Shown here: positions 19,955-29,053 of the stretch, piece by piece
How positions within the stretch are numbered: the stretch's first letter is position 1
Layout: every line of letters begins with the position of its first letter
NCBI RefSeq assembly: GCF_000371805.1
Contig: NZ_AQUK01000001.1
Location: 606,268 to 670,267, forward strand
Origin: Methanocaldococcus villosus KIN24-T80
GTDB lineage: Archaea; AGJL01; Methanococci; Methanococcales; Methanocaldococcaceae
Length of the DNA: 64,000 bases
Direction: 5' to 3'
The notes under the pieces: model-generated
Database searches by the model: none
What the model saw: only the letters and a program-made list of their open reading frames with translations
What the model was told of the DNA's origin: nothing
Translations under genes and position numbers: made by a program

Positions 19955-20518
19955 GCTTAATAGATCCCTTGATACATAGTATCCTCTATCATGCTTACAT
20001 GATGGACATTTCTCTGGGGGTTCATAACCATGATGGACATATCCACATTCTAAACAAACCCATTCTACCTCTTTATCTCTTTTAAACATAGTCCCATTTT
20101 CTATAACAGACAAAATCTTCCTATATCTATCCTCATGATGCTTTTCAGCTATTGAAATAGCATTTAACATTTTTGAGATATCATCAAAGCCCTCTTCTTC
20201 AGCAACCTTAGCAAATTCAGGATACATCTTATTATGCTCGTAACTCTCCCCTTCTATTGCAATTTTTAAAACATCTCTTGTATTTCCAAGGGCTATTGGG
20301 ATCTCAACATTTACAGAAAAGACATCACCATCTCTTAACTCCTGAATGGCTTTATATAGATTTTCTGCATGTTCTTTTTCATTTTCAGCAGTTTCTAAGA
20401 ATACTTTTGAAACAAATACATAACCTTCTTTCTTAGCTATCTTTGCATAAAAAGTGTATCTATTCCTTGCTACACATTCCCCTATAAAAGCTTTAACTAA
20501 ATTTTCTAATGTTTTCAT
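19949..20518 (-). CDS. rbr: Rubrerythrin
   Basis: Cytoplasmic non-haem diiron peroxidase protecting anaerobes from hydrogen peroxide. The N-terminal four-helix domain carries the carboxylate/His ligands ([22 protein letters not shown]), and the C-terminal rubredoxin-like domain has [10 protein letters not shown] and CPSCKH for one iron. The 189-aa length is normal. It stands alone between convergent rtcA and the ribB operon. Confidence 0.95.
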   Translation of the reverse strand: MKTLENLVKAFIGECVARNRYTFYAKIAKKEGYVFVSKVFLETAENEKEHAENLYKAIQELRDGDVFSVNVEIPIALGNTRDVLKIAIEGESYEHNKMYPEFAKVAEEEGFDDISKMLNAISIAEKHHEDRYRKILSVIENGTMFKRDKEVEWVCLECGYVHHGYEPPEKCPSCKHDRGYYVSRDLLSL

Positions 20519-20554
20519 GTTCCCACATTTTATTTATATTATTTAACAAATATA

Positions 20555-21226
20555 TTAAGCTTTCTTTTCTAAGTAATAATTAATCAACTCTTCCCCTTCA
20601 ATAAATATTAAATTATATTTTTCTGCATATCTTTTAGCTTCTGATTTTGACATGGCATAACCATCATCACCTAACATTTCACATATTGTAGCTATTGGTG
20701 TTAAGTTAGATAACTCAGCTAATGCAACACTCATTTCAGTATGGCCTTGTCTATTTTTAACAAGCCCTTCAGAAGCTCTTAGTAATATAACATGACCAGG
20801 ACTTCTAAATTCTTTCCCAAAGTCATTATATCTCTTCTCATTAACCAATTCAACAAGTTTTTTAATAGTAAATGCTCTATCTCTATCAGTTATCCCAGTA
20901 AAGGTCTTTCTATGATTTATTGTTATAGAAAAAGAAGATTTCTCATCATATGGAATATCATTTGGATATAGCTCTCTTAATATCCTAAATTTCTCTGAAG
21001 CATAAGAGAAAATATCTACCAAATAAGGAAGATCTAAAGATGAGCAGATGTCATGATGGATAGCTGTACAAATTAAACCACCAGCATCTTTTCTCATTCT
21101 CCTTATCACTTCAGGGGTTATAAACTGTGAAGCTATAACCATATCAGTTTCTCCTTCTCTATCATCCGCATCATATATCAAAACTATCTCTCCATTTTTA
21201 AATGCTTTAATTGCTTTCTCTATCAT
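20555..21226 (-). CDS. ribB: 3,4-dihydroxy-2-butanone 4-phosphate synthase
   Basis: Makes the four-carbon unit of riboflavin from ribulose-5-phosphate. Signature residues are [18 protein letters not shown] with the acidic metal site, [11 protein letters not shown] and [12 protein letters not shown]. The 223-aa single-domain form lacks a GTP cyclohydrolase II partner, as expected in archaea. It overlaps ribK by 4 bp, so the two flavin genes are translationally coupled. Confidence 0.95.
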   Translation of the reverse strand: MIEKAIKAFKNGEIVLIYDADDREGETDMVIASQFITPEVIRRMRKDAGGLICTAIHHDICSSLDLPYLVDIFSYASEKFRILRELYPNDIPYDEKSSFSITINHRKTFTGITDRDRAFTIKKLVELVNEKRYNDFGKEFRSPGHVILLRASEGLVKNRQGHTEMSVALAELSNLTPIATICEMLGDDGYAMSKSEAKRYAEKYNLIFIEGEELINYYLEKKA

Positions 21227-21603
21227 ATTACCACTTCTAAGACATCTCCATCTTTTAAATTATATTTCTCTCTTAACTTTATAGGAGCTATTATCTCTAT
21301 AACATCTCTCCCATGATCAGTTTTTTTAGGAGATATTATAGCCCCACAAATTACCCCATCTCTCACTTTTATTTTTACAGGCAATAATCTAACTCCAAAA
21401 TATTTTTTGCCATTCAATATAAAATCTTCTGTTTCTAAATAATTAAAATTTTCTATATTAAAATCCATATTTAACTTTAAATTTAATGTTCCTTCATAAG
21501 GTTCAAAGTTTAACAGTTTTCTTATATCTTTTTTATACTTTTTTATTGATAAATAATACCTCCCTTCCCCCTTACCACTTATAATCTTTCCTTTAATGAT
21601 CAT
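21223..21603 (-). CDS. ribK: CTP-dependent riboflavin kinase
   Basis: Archaeal kinase that makes FMN from riboflavin with CTP rather than ATP. The 126-aa protein begins [19 protein letters not shown] and has [12 protein letters not shown] and a C-terminal [16 protein letters not shown], as in the M. jannaschii enzyme. It overlaps the antiporter gene upstream by 11 bp and ribB downstream by 4 bp. Confidence 0.95.
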   Translation of the reverse strand: MIIKGKIISGKGEGRYYLSIKKYKKDIRKLLNFEPYEGTLNLKLNMDFNIENFNYLETEDFILNGKKYFGVRLLPVKIKVRDGVICGAIISPKKTDHGRDVIEIIAPIKLREKYNLKDGDVLEVVI

Positions 21604-22873
21604 ATTTTTTCCCTTTATACTCTCCTATTAACTTTCTAGCTAAAATTCCTGCCCATGAGGCTTCTAATATAACACTCAGCAGTATTGTTAAAAAAGTTCC
21701 AATTATTATCATTCCAGAAAAGTCTTTTGGTGAAATATGTGTTATAACATATTTTGGTAGTTTATCAGCATGTTTCAATATCATTACTCCCACAGTTGCA
21801 GCTAATGCAGCAGGCACTACTCCTCTTGGTCCTTCTAAAGCAAAATATAGGCATTTCTTAAATGATATATTTGAACCTAATAAACCAATAAACACTCCTA
21901 AAGGTCTTGCAATAAATATTGAAACTAAAGCCACTATTGTTCCAGGAATTAAGTATTTTATTAACATTTCCATATTAATACATGCTCCTAAAAATACAAA
22001 TATGAATATTCTTGCCAATAAAGAGAGATCATTAGAGAAATTTACAATATATTCATAATTTTTATGTTTATCTCCCATAAGCTTATACAACTCATTTCCC
22101 AAATATAGAGCCATTACAGCTATAGCCATATATCCACTGTAACCATAATTAATATACTTTGGAATTAGATGTTCTCCTAAATACAGAAGAAGCATAGCCC
22201 CTCCTAAAACCAGAGGAGATACATATTCATGAAACTCACAGCGATAGATGATATATTTATATATTTTAGCAAATATCACTCCTGCTATTATAGCCCCAAG
22301 AGATAGGGAGAGAAAATAAAGGATTGGATTTTTTACATAAGCTAATCCCAACATTCCAAGAATTGTACTTGTTGCCACTATACCAAGTGGATCATTAAAT
22401 ATACTCTCTGCCTCAAGAGTTATAGCTATTTCAGGATCCACTTTAACTTTTGAAAATACAGGAATAAGAGTGGCTGGATCAGTAGCACAAGTTATAGCTC
22501 CAAATAAATATCCTACAGGAGAAGTTATAGGGAGATTTAAAATAAAATTAAAAAATATTCCTGAAATGATTAAAGTTACCATCAATGTTATTGTATCCAA
22601 CCTAATAACAGTTTTTATAACTTTCTTTAACAGTGATATTCTCATAGTAAAAGCTCCACCTAAAAGAATAAAGACTAATCCAATGGGTCCCACATATTCA
22701 AAAATCTCAAGAGCTCCTCCTTGTGGGATAATTTGTAATATAGGCCCTAGTATTAGCCCCAACATTAGTAATAATGGAATGTCAGGAATGTTTAATTTTT
22801 CAGAAATCTTTGCCATTATTGAACCTAAAACTAAAGATAATCCTAAGAATCCTATAGCACTCATAAGCTCCAT
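21593..22873 (-). CDS. nhaP: Na+/H+ antiporter, CPA1 (NhaP) family
   Basis: Integral membrane protein of 426 aa with about a dozen hydrophobic segments, for example IPLLLMLGLILGPIL, and the ion-binding centre GAITCATDPATLIPVF followed by ESIFNDPLGIVAT. This ND-type pair of motifs identifies the cation-proton antiporters; the family exchanges Na+ for H+ for pH and sodium homeostasis, important in a sodium-dependent methanogen. The gene heads an operon with ribK and ribB, though no functional link is obvious. Confidence 0.92.
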   Translation of the reverse strand: MELMSAIGFLGLSLVLGSIMAKISEKLNIPDIPLLLMLGLILGPILQIIPQGGALEIFEYVGPIGLVFILLGGAFTMRISLLKKVIKTVIRLDTITLMVTLIISGIFFNFILNLPITSPVGYLFGAITCATDPATLIPVFSKVKVDPEIAITLEAESIFNDPLGIVATSTILGMLGLAYVKNPILYFLSLSLGAIIAGVIFAKIYKYIIYRCEFHEYVSPLVLGGAMLLLYLGEHLIPKYINYGYSGYMAIAVMALYLGNELYKLMGDKHKNYEYIVNFSNDLSLLARIFIFVFLGACINMEMLIKYLIPGTIVALVSIFIARPLGVFIGLLGSNISFKKCLYFALEGPRGVVPAALAATVGVMILKHADKLPKYVITHISPKDFSGMIIIGTFLTILLSVILEASWAGILARKLIGEYKGKKYDH

Positions 22874-22890
22874 AATGACACCTTCTTTTT

Positions 22891-23448
22891 TTATTTAATA
22901 CAAACATCATAAAAATTTTTTAATATTTTATCTCCATATTCAGTGTGTGCTACTTCAGGATGAAATTGAACTCCATATATTGGTTTTCTCTTATGTTTCA
23001 TAGCCTCTACTTTACATATGTCAGAGTGTGCTAAAATAACAAAATCTTCAGGTAGTTTTTTTACTTCATCTTTATGAGAAGCCCAAGCATTAAACTTTTT
23101 TGGAATGTTTTTAAAAATATCATCTTCATCATCTACATATATCTCTGTTAATGCATACTCCTCTTTTTCAGCTCTTCCTACTTCTCCACCATATGCTAGA
23201 GCAATTAACTGATGTCCTAAACAAATACCTAATATAGGTTTATCTACTTTTAAAGCTACTTCAATACAATTCTTAGCTCTTTCTAAACTAGGTCCTCCTG
23301 AAAAAATAACTCCATAAGCATTCTCTATTTCATTAAACATCTCTTCTAAATTCTCATTAGGAATAATTTTTGAGGGAATATTTAAGTATTTTAAGCTTCT
23401 ATATATTCTATGAACATACTGCCCTCCATTGTTTATTATAACTATCAT
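22891..23448 (-). CDS. guaAA: GMP synthase, glutamine amidotransferase subunit
   Basis: Class I glutamine amidotransferase that feeds ammonia to the separate archaeal GMP synthase subunit B. The catalytic triad is visible: Cys in LGICLGHQL, and His and Glu in [14 protein letters not shown]. The 185-aa length and starting residues [17 protein letters not shown] fit GuaAa. The start ATG at 23448 has GGTGA four bases upstream. Subunit B is not in the window. Confidence 0.95.
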   Translation of the reverse strand: MIVIINNGGQYVHRIYRSLKYLNIPSKIIPNENLEEMFNEIENAYGVIFSGGPSLERAKNCIEVALKVDKPILGICLGHQLIALAYGGEVGRAEKEEYALTEIYVDDEDDIFKNIPKKFNAWASHKDEVKKLPEDFVILAHSDICKVEAMKHKRKPIYGVQFHPEVAHTEYGDKILKNFYDVCIK

Positions 23449-23512
23449 CCCTTCACCCTTATATACTCTTAGTGAAATTTTTATTTAATTAAGTTTTTAG
23501 AGGTTATTAGTC

Positions 23513-24199
23513 ATGCCATTAAAAAAAGTTTATGGTGTTGGTGTAGGGCCTGGAGATAGAGAGTTAATAACATTAAAGGCTTTAAGAGTTTTAAAAGAAG
23601 TTAATAAAGTTTTTGTTCCTATATCAAAGTTAGGTAGAAGGTCTTTAGCTTATGAAATAATAAAAGATTTCATTAAAGATAAGCATATTGAAGAGCTATT
23701 ATTTCCAATGGTAAAAGATAAAAATAAATTAAAATCTTATTGGGATGAGGCATTAAGGAAAATATTAAAAGAGGATGGTGAAGTAGCAATAGTAACTATT
23801 GGAGATCCCACACTTTATAGCACATTCTCATATTTATGGAAATTGTTAAAAGAGAATGGGGTTGAAGTAGAGGTAATTAATGGAGTGTCATCAATATTTG
23901 CATCAGCAAAAGCTTTAAATATGCCTTTAGTAGAAGGAGATGAAAAGCTCTGTATCTTACCACAAGGAAAGGATCTATATAAATATATTGATGAATTTGA
24001 TACTATAATAGTTATGAAAACCAAAAATTTAAAAGAATGTCTAAAGGATATTATGAATAGGGATGATATATTAATTGGATTAGTTAAAAAAGCTTCTTTT
24101 AATGATGAAAAAGTATTTTTTGGAAAAATAAAAGATGCAAAATTTGAAGAATTCAATGATTATCTATCAATGGCAATTATAAAAAAGGTTAAAGAATGA
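23513..24199 (+). CDS. cbiL: Cobalt-precorrin-2 C20-methyltransferase
   Basis: SAM-dependent methylation of the corrin ring at C20 in anaerobic cobamide synthesis. Family motifs are YGVGVGPGDRELITLKA at the N-terminus and IGDPTLYSTFSYL with the SAM site. The 228-aa length is normal. Its last codons overlap the next gene by 4 bp. The order cbiL, winged-helix gene, small winged-helix gene, Orc1-like, mptA matches what I recall as MJ0771-MJ0775. Confidence 0.94.
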   Translation: MPLKKVYGVGVGPGDRELITLKALRVLKEVNKVFVPISKLGRRSLAYEIIKDFIKDKHIEELLFPMVKDKNKLKSYWDEALRKILKEDGEVAIVTIGDPTLYSTFSYLWKLLKENGVEVEVINGVSSIFASAKALNMPLVEGDEKLCILPQGKDLYKYIDEFDTIIVMKTKNLKECLKDIMNRDDILIGLVKKASFNDEKVFFGKIKDAKFEEFNDYLSMAIIKKVKE

Positions 24200-25221
24200 G
24201 ATTAATAAAATACTTTCCAGAAGAATTTAAAAATGGATTATATTTAATTCCTACAGATAAGGATAATATTTCAGAGGAAAATAAGATTTTAATAGGTGAC
24301 AGTGTAATAATTAAAGTATTCTCTACACCAAATGTGAAAAAAACTCTTTCAAAAATTCTTTATATAATAAAAGATAAATATTATCTTTTTAAAGATATTA
24401 ATAAAGCTGTATGGCTAAAAAATTTCTTGAATTATGTTAATAAGAAGATATATTTTGATAATTATTATAGAGCAAAAAAAGCTTGGTTTAGATTAATAAA
24501 AGATTTATTTAAAGATCTAGAAAAAGATTTTAATAGATTTATGGGCAAATTTATAAATATTCTAAAAGTTTTAAATCCAATTCTTGTATTTGGTTTGCAT
24601 GATATTAGAAAATGGAATTATAAAAAAGGATTTATCAATTTTATAAAATATTTAAGAAAACATAACATATCAATAGTTTTAAGATATCCATTAGAAGCTC
24701 ATGGGTTAATAAAATCTCTGTTTCCAGAAGCTATTTTAAATGTAGATGTAGCTATAAGATATTTTGCTAAAATTCATGGGTATTATATAAGTAAAAAGGT
24801 AGCAAGATATTTATTAGAAATAACTAATGGAAATTTGGAGATGGTTTATATCATATTAAAACATAGCAAAAGAGAAATTAGAAATTTGAGGGAGCTAAAA
24901 ATACCTTGGCTAAAAATTTTGCCATATATAGTTGATTCGAAATATCGAAAATTGGTAGAGGTTATTATTGAAGTAAGAAGTTTTAAAATAGAAGATATTA
25001 TCAATAAAGTAGATTATAGTTTATCAACAATTTACAGATATTTAAATGACCTTGTAGATTTAGGTATATTGTCAAAAGTAAGATATAAAAGATATGTTAG
25101 ATTTAGATTAAAAATTAAAAAAGAAAAAATATTAGAATTGATTAAAAATTACAGTTTTGAAAATTGGTTTTCTATTTTTTTAATGGAATGTTTCCCCATA
25201 GATGTTTCTAAATTTCGGTAA
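24196..25221 (+). CDS. Winged-helix protein of unknown function next to the putative origin
   Basis: A 341-aa basic, Lys/Ile-rich protein. The C-terminal about 90 residues form a winged helix (IEDIINKVDYSLSTIYRYL then DLGILSKVRYKRYVRFRLK). The middle region has NPILVFGLHDIRKW, LRKHNISIVLRYP and LLEITNGNLEMVYIIL, which look like the sensor and lid parts of an Orc/STAND ATPase, but no Walker A P-loop is present. It may be a decayed AAA+ protein; this is inference. It overlaps cbiL by 4 bp and precedes the AT-rich origin-like gap. Confidence 0.6.
   Translation: MRLIKYFPEEFKNGLYLIPTDKDNISEENKILIGDSVIIKVFSTPNVKKTLSKILYIIKDKYYLFKDINKAVWLKNFLNYVNKKIYFDNYYRAKKAWFRLIKDLFKDLEKDFNRFMGKFINILKVLNPILVFGLHDIRKWNYKKGFINFIKYLRKHNISIVLRYPLEAHGLIKSLFPEAILNVDVAIRYFAKIHGYYISKKVARYLLEITNGNLEMVYIILKHSKREIRNLRELKIPWLKILPYIVDSKYRKLVEVIIEVRSFKIEDIINKVDYSLSTIYRYLNDLVDLGILSKVRYKRYVRFRLKIKKEKILELIKNYSFENWFSIFLMECFPIDVSKFR
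24934..24950 (+). repeat. Tandem TTCGAA-like element inside a coding region
   Basis: GATTCGAAATATCGAAA: a TTCGAA hexamer followed eight bases later by ATCGAA. It closely resembles the element at 26838-26854 (GATTCGAAGTTTCGAAA). It lies within the winged-helix gene, so coding constraint could explain it. Confidence 0.45.
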
Positions 25222-25356
25222 ATATATTAATAAAAATTTTTAATGTTTTATTAAAAATTATGAGTAGTGTATGGTTGTGACAATTCAAGTTTTTATGATT
25301 TTACATACAAATAATAAAATAAGAAATTTAGTATAAAAATAAATTTCTTAAAAGAT

Positions 25357-25386
25357 TTTCGAATTTTCGAAGTGCATATATGTATA
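25357..25386 (+). repeat. Left arm of 30-bp inverted TTCGAA repeat
   Basis: Two TTCGAA hexamers at 25358-25363 and 25366-25371 (centres 8 bp apart) followed by GTGCATATATGTATA. The whole 30 bp is repeated exactly, inverted, at 25694-25723. CpG is rare in this sequence, so paired TCGA sites stand out. Confidence 0.85.
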
Positions 25387-25693
25387 ACCTTCACACCCCT
25401 ATACCCACATAGAACAAAATTAAAATTATCACAATACTATATTATTTTTTTGATCTATAAAAGAAAAACAAAATTGTTAATTTATAAATTATAAAAAATA
25501 AAATCATTTATAATAAAAATAAAAAAATAATTGTTAAATATATGTTATTTTAAAAAATAAAAAATAAAAAATTCTTATTTTCACATAAAAACAATGAAAT
25601 TTTTAATAAAACATAAAATAAGTTATAAAATTCTTTAAATTAGTTTTGTGATAATCACAACTATCTAAAATTCATTATTGTTTGGGGAAAAGC

Positions 25694-25723
25694 TATACAT
25701 ATATGCACTTCGAAAATTCGAAA
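25694..25723 (-). repeat. Right arm of 30-bp inverted TTCGAA repeat
   Basis: Exact reverse complement of 25357-25386. GGGG at 25684-25687 lies six bases from the arm on the inner side. An inverted TAGATTCA-type motif (TGAATCTA, 25734-25741) follows on the outer side. Confidence 0.85.
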
Positions 25724-25751
25724 TTTTTAAATTTGAATCTATTAATGGATT

Positions 25752-26276
25752 TTAGTCATCTTTGATCTTCTCATATAATTTTTTGAGGTATTCTATATGT
25801 TTACAGTTCTTAGATTGACAAGGCACACACCACCATTCTCCAAAAGTATTTCTAAAAACTTTCCCTATAAGCTCTCCATTGCTATCATAGAAGTAAAATG
25901 TATAACCTCCAAGAAAATCCTTTTCCCACTTAATACTAAAACCAACTTTACTTAATGGATAGTGTTTCAGTGTGAATTTCTTTTTTGACAATATTTCGAA
26001 AACATTCGAAAAACTCAAATCGAATATTTCTGCCGCCATTCTCTTTAATTTAGCTATTCCTACTTTTGTCAGGTTATAATAAACCCTATGACCTAACCTT
26101 TTCCTTTCCATAAACCCAAGAGCAGAGCATAACCTTAAAAAAGAGCATGCTAAACCTTTTGATATATTTAAATCTTCTGATAACTTTTGCGGAAATGTAC
26201 TTCCTGTTATTAACATATAGTGTAAAATGGCTTTTCTATATATAGTTGATACAATTTCTTTAGGTAGATATTCCAT
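25752..26276 (-). CDS. Winged-helix DNA-binding protein flanked by the origin-like regions
   Basis: A 174-aa protein. The N-terminal about 90 residues form a winged helix: GSTFPQKLSEDLNISKGLACSFLR, then FMERKRLGHRVYYNLTKVG. The C-terminal part has GGYTFYFYDSNGELIGKVFR and ends WWCVPCQSKNCKHIEYLKKLY, where CxxC plus Cys and His could bind zinc. It lies between the AT-rich gap at 25222-25751 and the iteron-bearing gap at 26277-26898, and contains its own pair of TTCGAA sites (25995-26010). I recall a counterpart at the same place in M. jannaschii (MJ0773). It may act in origin recognition or orc1 control; that is inference. Confidence 0.7.
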   Translation of the reverse strand: MEYLPKEIVSTIYRKAILHYMLITGSTFPQKLSEDLNISKGLACSFLRLCSALGFMERKRLGHRVYYNLTKVGIAKLKRMAAEIFDLSFSNVFEILSKKKFTLKHYPLSKVGFSIKWEKDFLGGYTFYFYDSNGELIGKVFRNTFGEWWCVPCQSKNCKHIEYLKKLYEKIKDD

Positions 26277-26810
26277 TTAATATCACCAATTTTTATTTTA
26301 TTTGACATTATTATTTAAAATTTTCTATTATTTCAATTATCATTTGAAAACTATTATAAATAAGTTTAGATTCATTTTATAATTGATAAATTTATTAACT
26401 TGGATGAGTATTACTGAGATTTTCTCAAATTATCTTTCCAATGTTAACATATTTTTACCAATATTTATATTTTTCTCAAAAATTGAAAAAAATATTCTTC
26501 CTTTTTGAAAATAAAATAAAATTAATATCAGTTATGTACTATAAAAAGTTTAAATTCATAGTTTTTATATCAAAAAAATCTTAGATTCATAATTTTTAGA
26601 ATTTCAACTTTTAATAATTTTCCTAGAGGAAAAATTCAAGAAAACTTTATTTCATAAGAATAGTATATAAAGTTTTTAAAATTTTTTAAAGTTTTCTTCT
26701 GAGCATTTTTAAGCATTTTATTAAACATAATTAGCTTAGATTCACAATAAATGATATAAAATAAAATTAGATTCATGAGATTTTTAATATTAAAATATAT
26801 TACCATAATC

Positions 26811-26824
26811 TTAAATATATAAAC
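26811..26824 (+). promoter_or_regulatory. Box A candidate for the Orc1-like gene
   Basis: TTAAATATATAAAC lies about 75 bp before the GTG start at 26899. A start site about 25 bp downstream would fall at the TTCGAA pair (26840-26853), so a protein bound there could repress transcription. Confidence 0.5.
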
Positions 26825-26837
26825 TAATAAATAAATA

Positions 26838-26854
26838 GATTCGAAGTTTCGAAA
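26838..26854 (+). repeat. Tandem TTCGAA element in the orc1 promoter region
   Basis: TTCGAA at 26840-26845 and 26848-26853, the same 8-bp centre spacing as in the 30-bp inverted arms, followed by GCTATATAACC. It is a diverged third copy of the origin element. Confidence 0.65.
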
Positions 26855-26898
26855 GCTATATAACCTATACCACTAAAATTATACCCAAAGGTGGGATC

Positions 26899-28128
26899 GT
26901 GGATCCTATAGAGTTTATACAACAGTCAGCATGCTCTATAAAAAACACAATGTATAAGCTTAAATTAAAATACAATCCATTTTCAGAGAAGCCAATAAGA
27001 GGAAACACAAAATTTTTTGTGGGAAGGGTTAGTGAGCTTAGAGAAATTGGGGAAATCTTAGGAGCAGCAATGCATGGTAGTGTAGCTAATGCAGCCATAG
27101 TAGGAACAAAAGGTATTGGGAAAAGTTCAATGCTGAATATTATATATTATGCTACAAAAAAGCAAGGACATTGGGTAGTTGAGCTTACGGCATCTCAGAT
27201 AACTCCAAGACAGTTCCTTATCCAACTCTTATATAACATATTAATTGAAAATCTTATATCTATAAATGGAACAATAAAATCAGATTATATGGAACACTCT
27301 CAAAGAATTTTAGAGATGTATAAGAGATTGAATAACTATGGTGATAAAGTACCTATACATTACCCAAGAGAAAGGATAGAGAGGGATTTGGAATATTTAA
27401 TAAATGATGTTAAAGATGAGGATAAATTATGCATAATTCTTATTGATGAAGCTGACCAGTTTGCTAAAAAAAGCTGTTTATCCCTATTGCAATTTTTCCA
27501 TTCATTTTTATATGAGGAAAATATTTTAGCTTTTTTTGCAGGCTCTCCAACATTAATGGATGATTTAACAAAAATATCTCCTCCAATAAAAGATAGAATT
27601 CCTAAAATTATAAATATGCCACCATTGTCAAAGGATGAATCTTATGATTTAATCAGAAGGAGGTTAGAAGACGCACATATAGATGGAGCTGATACATTCG
27701 AGCCATTTACAGAGGATGCTATAGATATGATAGTTGAAGAGTGTGATGGCATTCCAAGAAAGATAATAATGACCTGCTCAGAATCTATATCAATAGCTAT
27801 AAAAAAACACTTAAGGAAGATAGATGAGAATATAGTTAAAGAGGCTTTACATCACCTTGGAATAAGTGTAGGACATCAAATTTTAAACCATCTAACCCCT
27901 GCACAGTCTGAGATTGTAAAGGCAATGGCAAAGCTTGGAGGAGCTGCTACAGTAACACAGTTAGCAGAGTATTTAAACAAATCCCCAAGCACTATAGGTA
28001 CTCATCTATCTGACATATATGAGATGGGCTATATTTATAAAGAAAGGGATAAAAACAATGTTTATTACAAACTCTCTAAGGAATTGAAAGATGTGTTATT
28101 GGGTGAGGATAATGAATTGGAGTTGTGA
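26899..28128 (+). CDS. Orc1/Cdc6-like replication initiator ATPase (divergent)
   Basis: A 409-aa AAA+ ATPase followed by a winged helix. An early NPFSEKPIRGNTKFFVGRVSE segment is typical of Orc/Cdc6 N-termini. Walker A is degenerate-looking VGTKGIGKSS, Walker B is CIILIDEADQF, sensor 1 FFAGSP, and the C-terminal winged helix is AATVTQLAEYLNKSPSTIGTHL. The Methanocaldococcus homologue was long missed because it is divergent and has been proposed as the initiator near an origin. The start is a GTG at 26899, four bases after AGGTGG. It overlaps mptA by 17 bp. Confidence 0.85.
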   Translation: MDPIEFIQQSACSIKNTMYKLKLKYNPFSEKPIRGNTKFFVGRVSELREIGEILGAAMHGSVANAAIVGTKGIGKSSMLNIIYYATKKQGHWVVELTASQITPRQFLIQLLYNILIENLISINGTIKSDYMEHSQRILEMYKRLNNYGDKVPIHYPRERIERDLEYLINDVKDEDKLCIILIDEADQFAKKSCLSLLQFFHSFLYEENILAFFAGSPTLMDDLTKISPPIKDRIPKIINMPPLSKDESYDLIRRRLEDAHIDGADTFEPFTEDAIDMIVEECDGIPRKIIMTCSESISIAIKKHLRKIDENIVKEALHHLGISVGHQILNHLTPAQSEIVKAMAKLGGAATVTQLAEYLNKSPSTIGTHLSDIYEMGYIYKERDKNNVYYKLSKELKDVLLGEDNELEL

Positions 28129-29053
28129 TATTCAGAATTTTGAACCTGATGTTAAAATTTCTTTAACAAGAGTGGGTGTTAAAAATTTAAAAAAACTTAT
28201 TAGAATAAAAAGGAAAAATAAAAGGCCAATAATACTATTATCAACATTTAATGTATTTGTTAATCTCCCAAGTTCTCAAAAAGGAATACATATGTCAAGA
28301 AATCCAGAAGTTATTGAGGAGATAATAGATTCTGCTTTGGAAAAAGACAGTTATGAGATTGAGGAGATAGGGGCTGAAATAGTAAAAAAGTTATTTGAAA
28401 AGCATAATTATGCTACTGAAGCTGAGGTTATTATGATTAGTGATTTTATGGTTAAGGAGAAATCACCAGTATCAAAGAAGCTTTCTCAGGAGGTTCATAA
28501 AATTATAGGAGGGGCTAAAGGAAGAAAGGAAGGGGAGAAGATAAAGATAACAAAAATAGTTGGAGCTGAGGTTATAGGGATAACTGCATGTCCATGTGCT
28601 CAGAATTTAATAAGAGAAATCTCAGCAAAAAATTTAATGAAGTTAGGATATAGTAAGGAGGAGATAGAGAGGATATTAGATGCTGTTATATTAGCAACTC
28701 ACAATCAGAGGGGAATTGGTAAGATAATATTAGAAATACCTGAAGGGTATAATGTTGAGATAATGGATATAATAGATATTATAAAAAAATCCATGAGCTC
28801 TGAAATCTATGGGATATTAAAAAGAGATGATGAAGCTTATATTGTAGAGAAAAGTCATAAAAATCCAAAATTTGTTGAAGACTGTGTTAGGGAGATGGCT
28901 AAACATATTGTGGAAAAATTCTCTTATCTCCCTGATGATACTAAAGTTGTGATAACTCAAATAAATTTAGAGAGTATTCATAGACATGATGCATTTGCAG
29001 AGAAAAAAGCAACATTAGGAGAATTAAGAAAAGAGCTCTGTGAAATTATCTAA
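28112..29053 (+). CDS. mptA: GTP cyclohydrolase MptA (Fe(II)-dependent)
   Basis: First step of tetrahydromethanopterin synthesis, converting GTP to 7,8-dihydro-D-neopterin 2',3'-cyclic phosphate. Motifs: [13 protein letters not shown] near the start, [20 protein letters not shown] with the metal-binding region, and THNQRGIGK. The start is the ATG at 28112 inside the Orc1-like gene, five bases after GGTGA, giving 313 aa. The tail overlaps metG by 8 bp. Confidence 0.95.
   Translation: MNWSCDIQNFEPDVKISLTRVGVKNLKKLIRIKRKNKRPIILLSTFNVFVNLPSSQKGIHMSRNPEVIEEIIDSALEKDSYEIEEIGAEIVKKLFEKHNYATEAEVIMISDFMVKEKSPVSKKLSQEVHKIIGGAKGRKEGEKIKITKIVGAEVIGITACPCAQNLIREISAKNLMKLGYSKEEIERILDAVILATHNQRGIGKIILEIPEGYNVEIMDIIDIIKKSMSSEIYGILKRDDEAYIVEKSHKNPKFVEDCVREMAKHIVEKFSYLPDDTKVVITQINLESIHRHDAFAEKKATLGELRKELCEII

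Larger units (their letters stand above)
25222..25751. other. Gene-free AT-rich region, candidate replication origin
   Basis: A 530-bp gap between the convergent ends of two genes, so neither side needs a promoter here. It is bounded by two perfect 30-bp inverted copies of a TTCGAA element (25357-25386 and 25694-25723). Each has a run of four C or G just inside (25396-25399; 25684-25687). The interior is almost pure A/T; for example 25501-25560 has only three G or C. Two inverted recognition elements flanking an easily melted segment is the general layout of archaeal origins. An Orc1-like gene starts about 1.1 kb away. Confidence 0.6.
26277..26898. other. Gene-free region with TTAGATTCAT iterons upstream of the Orc1-like gene
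   Basis: A 622-bp AT-rich divergent intergenic region. On the plus strand it carries TTAGATTCAT-type motifs starting at 26366, 26550 (TTAAATTCAT), 26581, 26736 (ends CAC) and 26767, and a TAGATTCG variant at 26836 fused to a TTCGAA pair. Two pairs are 31 bp apart, and the pairs are 186 bp (six times 31) apart. Such phased direct repeats suggest an initiator-protein binding array. It also contains promoters for the genes on both sides. Confidence 0.6.

Noticed and set aside
25357..25386. The TGCATATATGTATA part of the 30-bp element read as a TATA promoter.
   Set aside because: The two genes around this gap end here (convergent), so no start of a gene needs it, and the match covers the full 30 bp including the TTCGAA pair.
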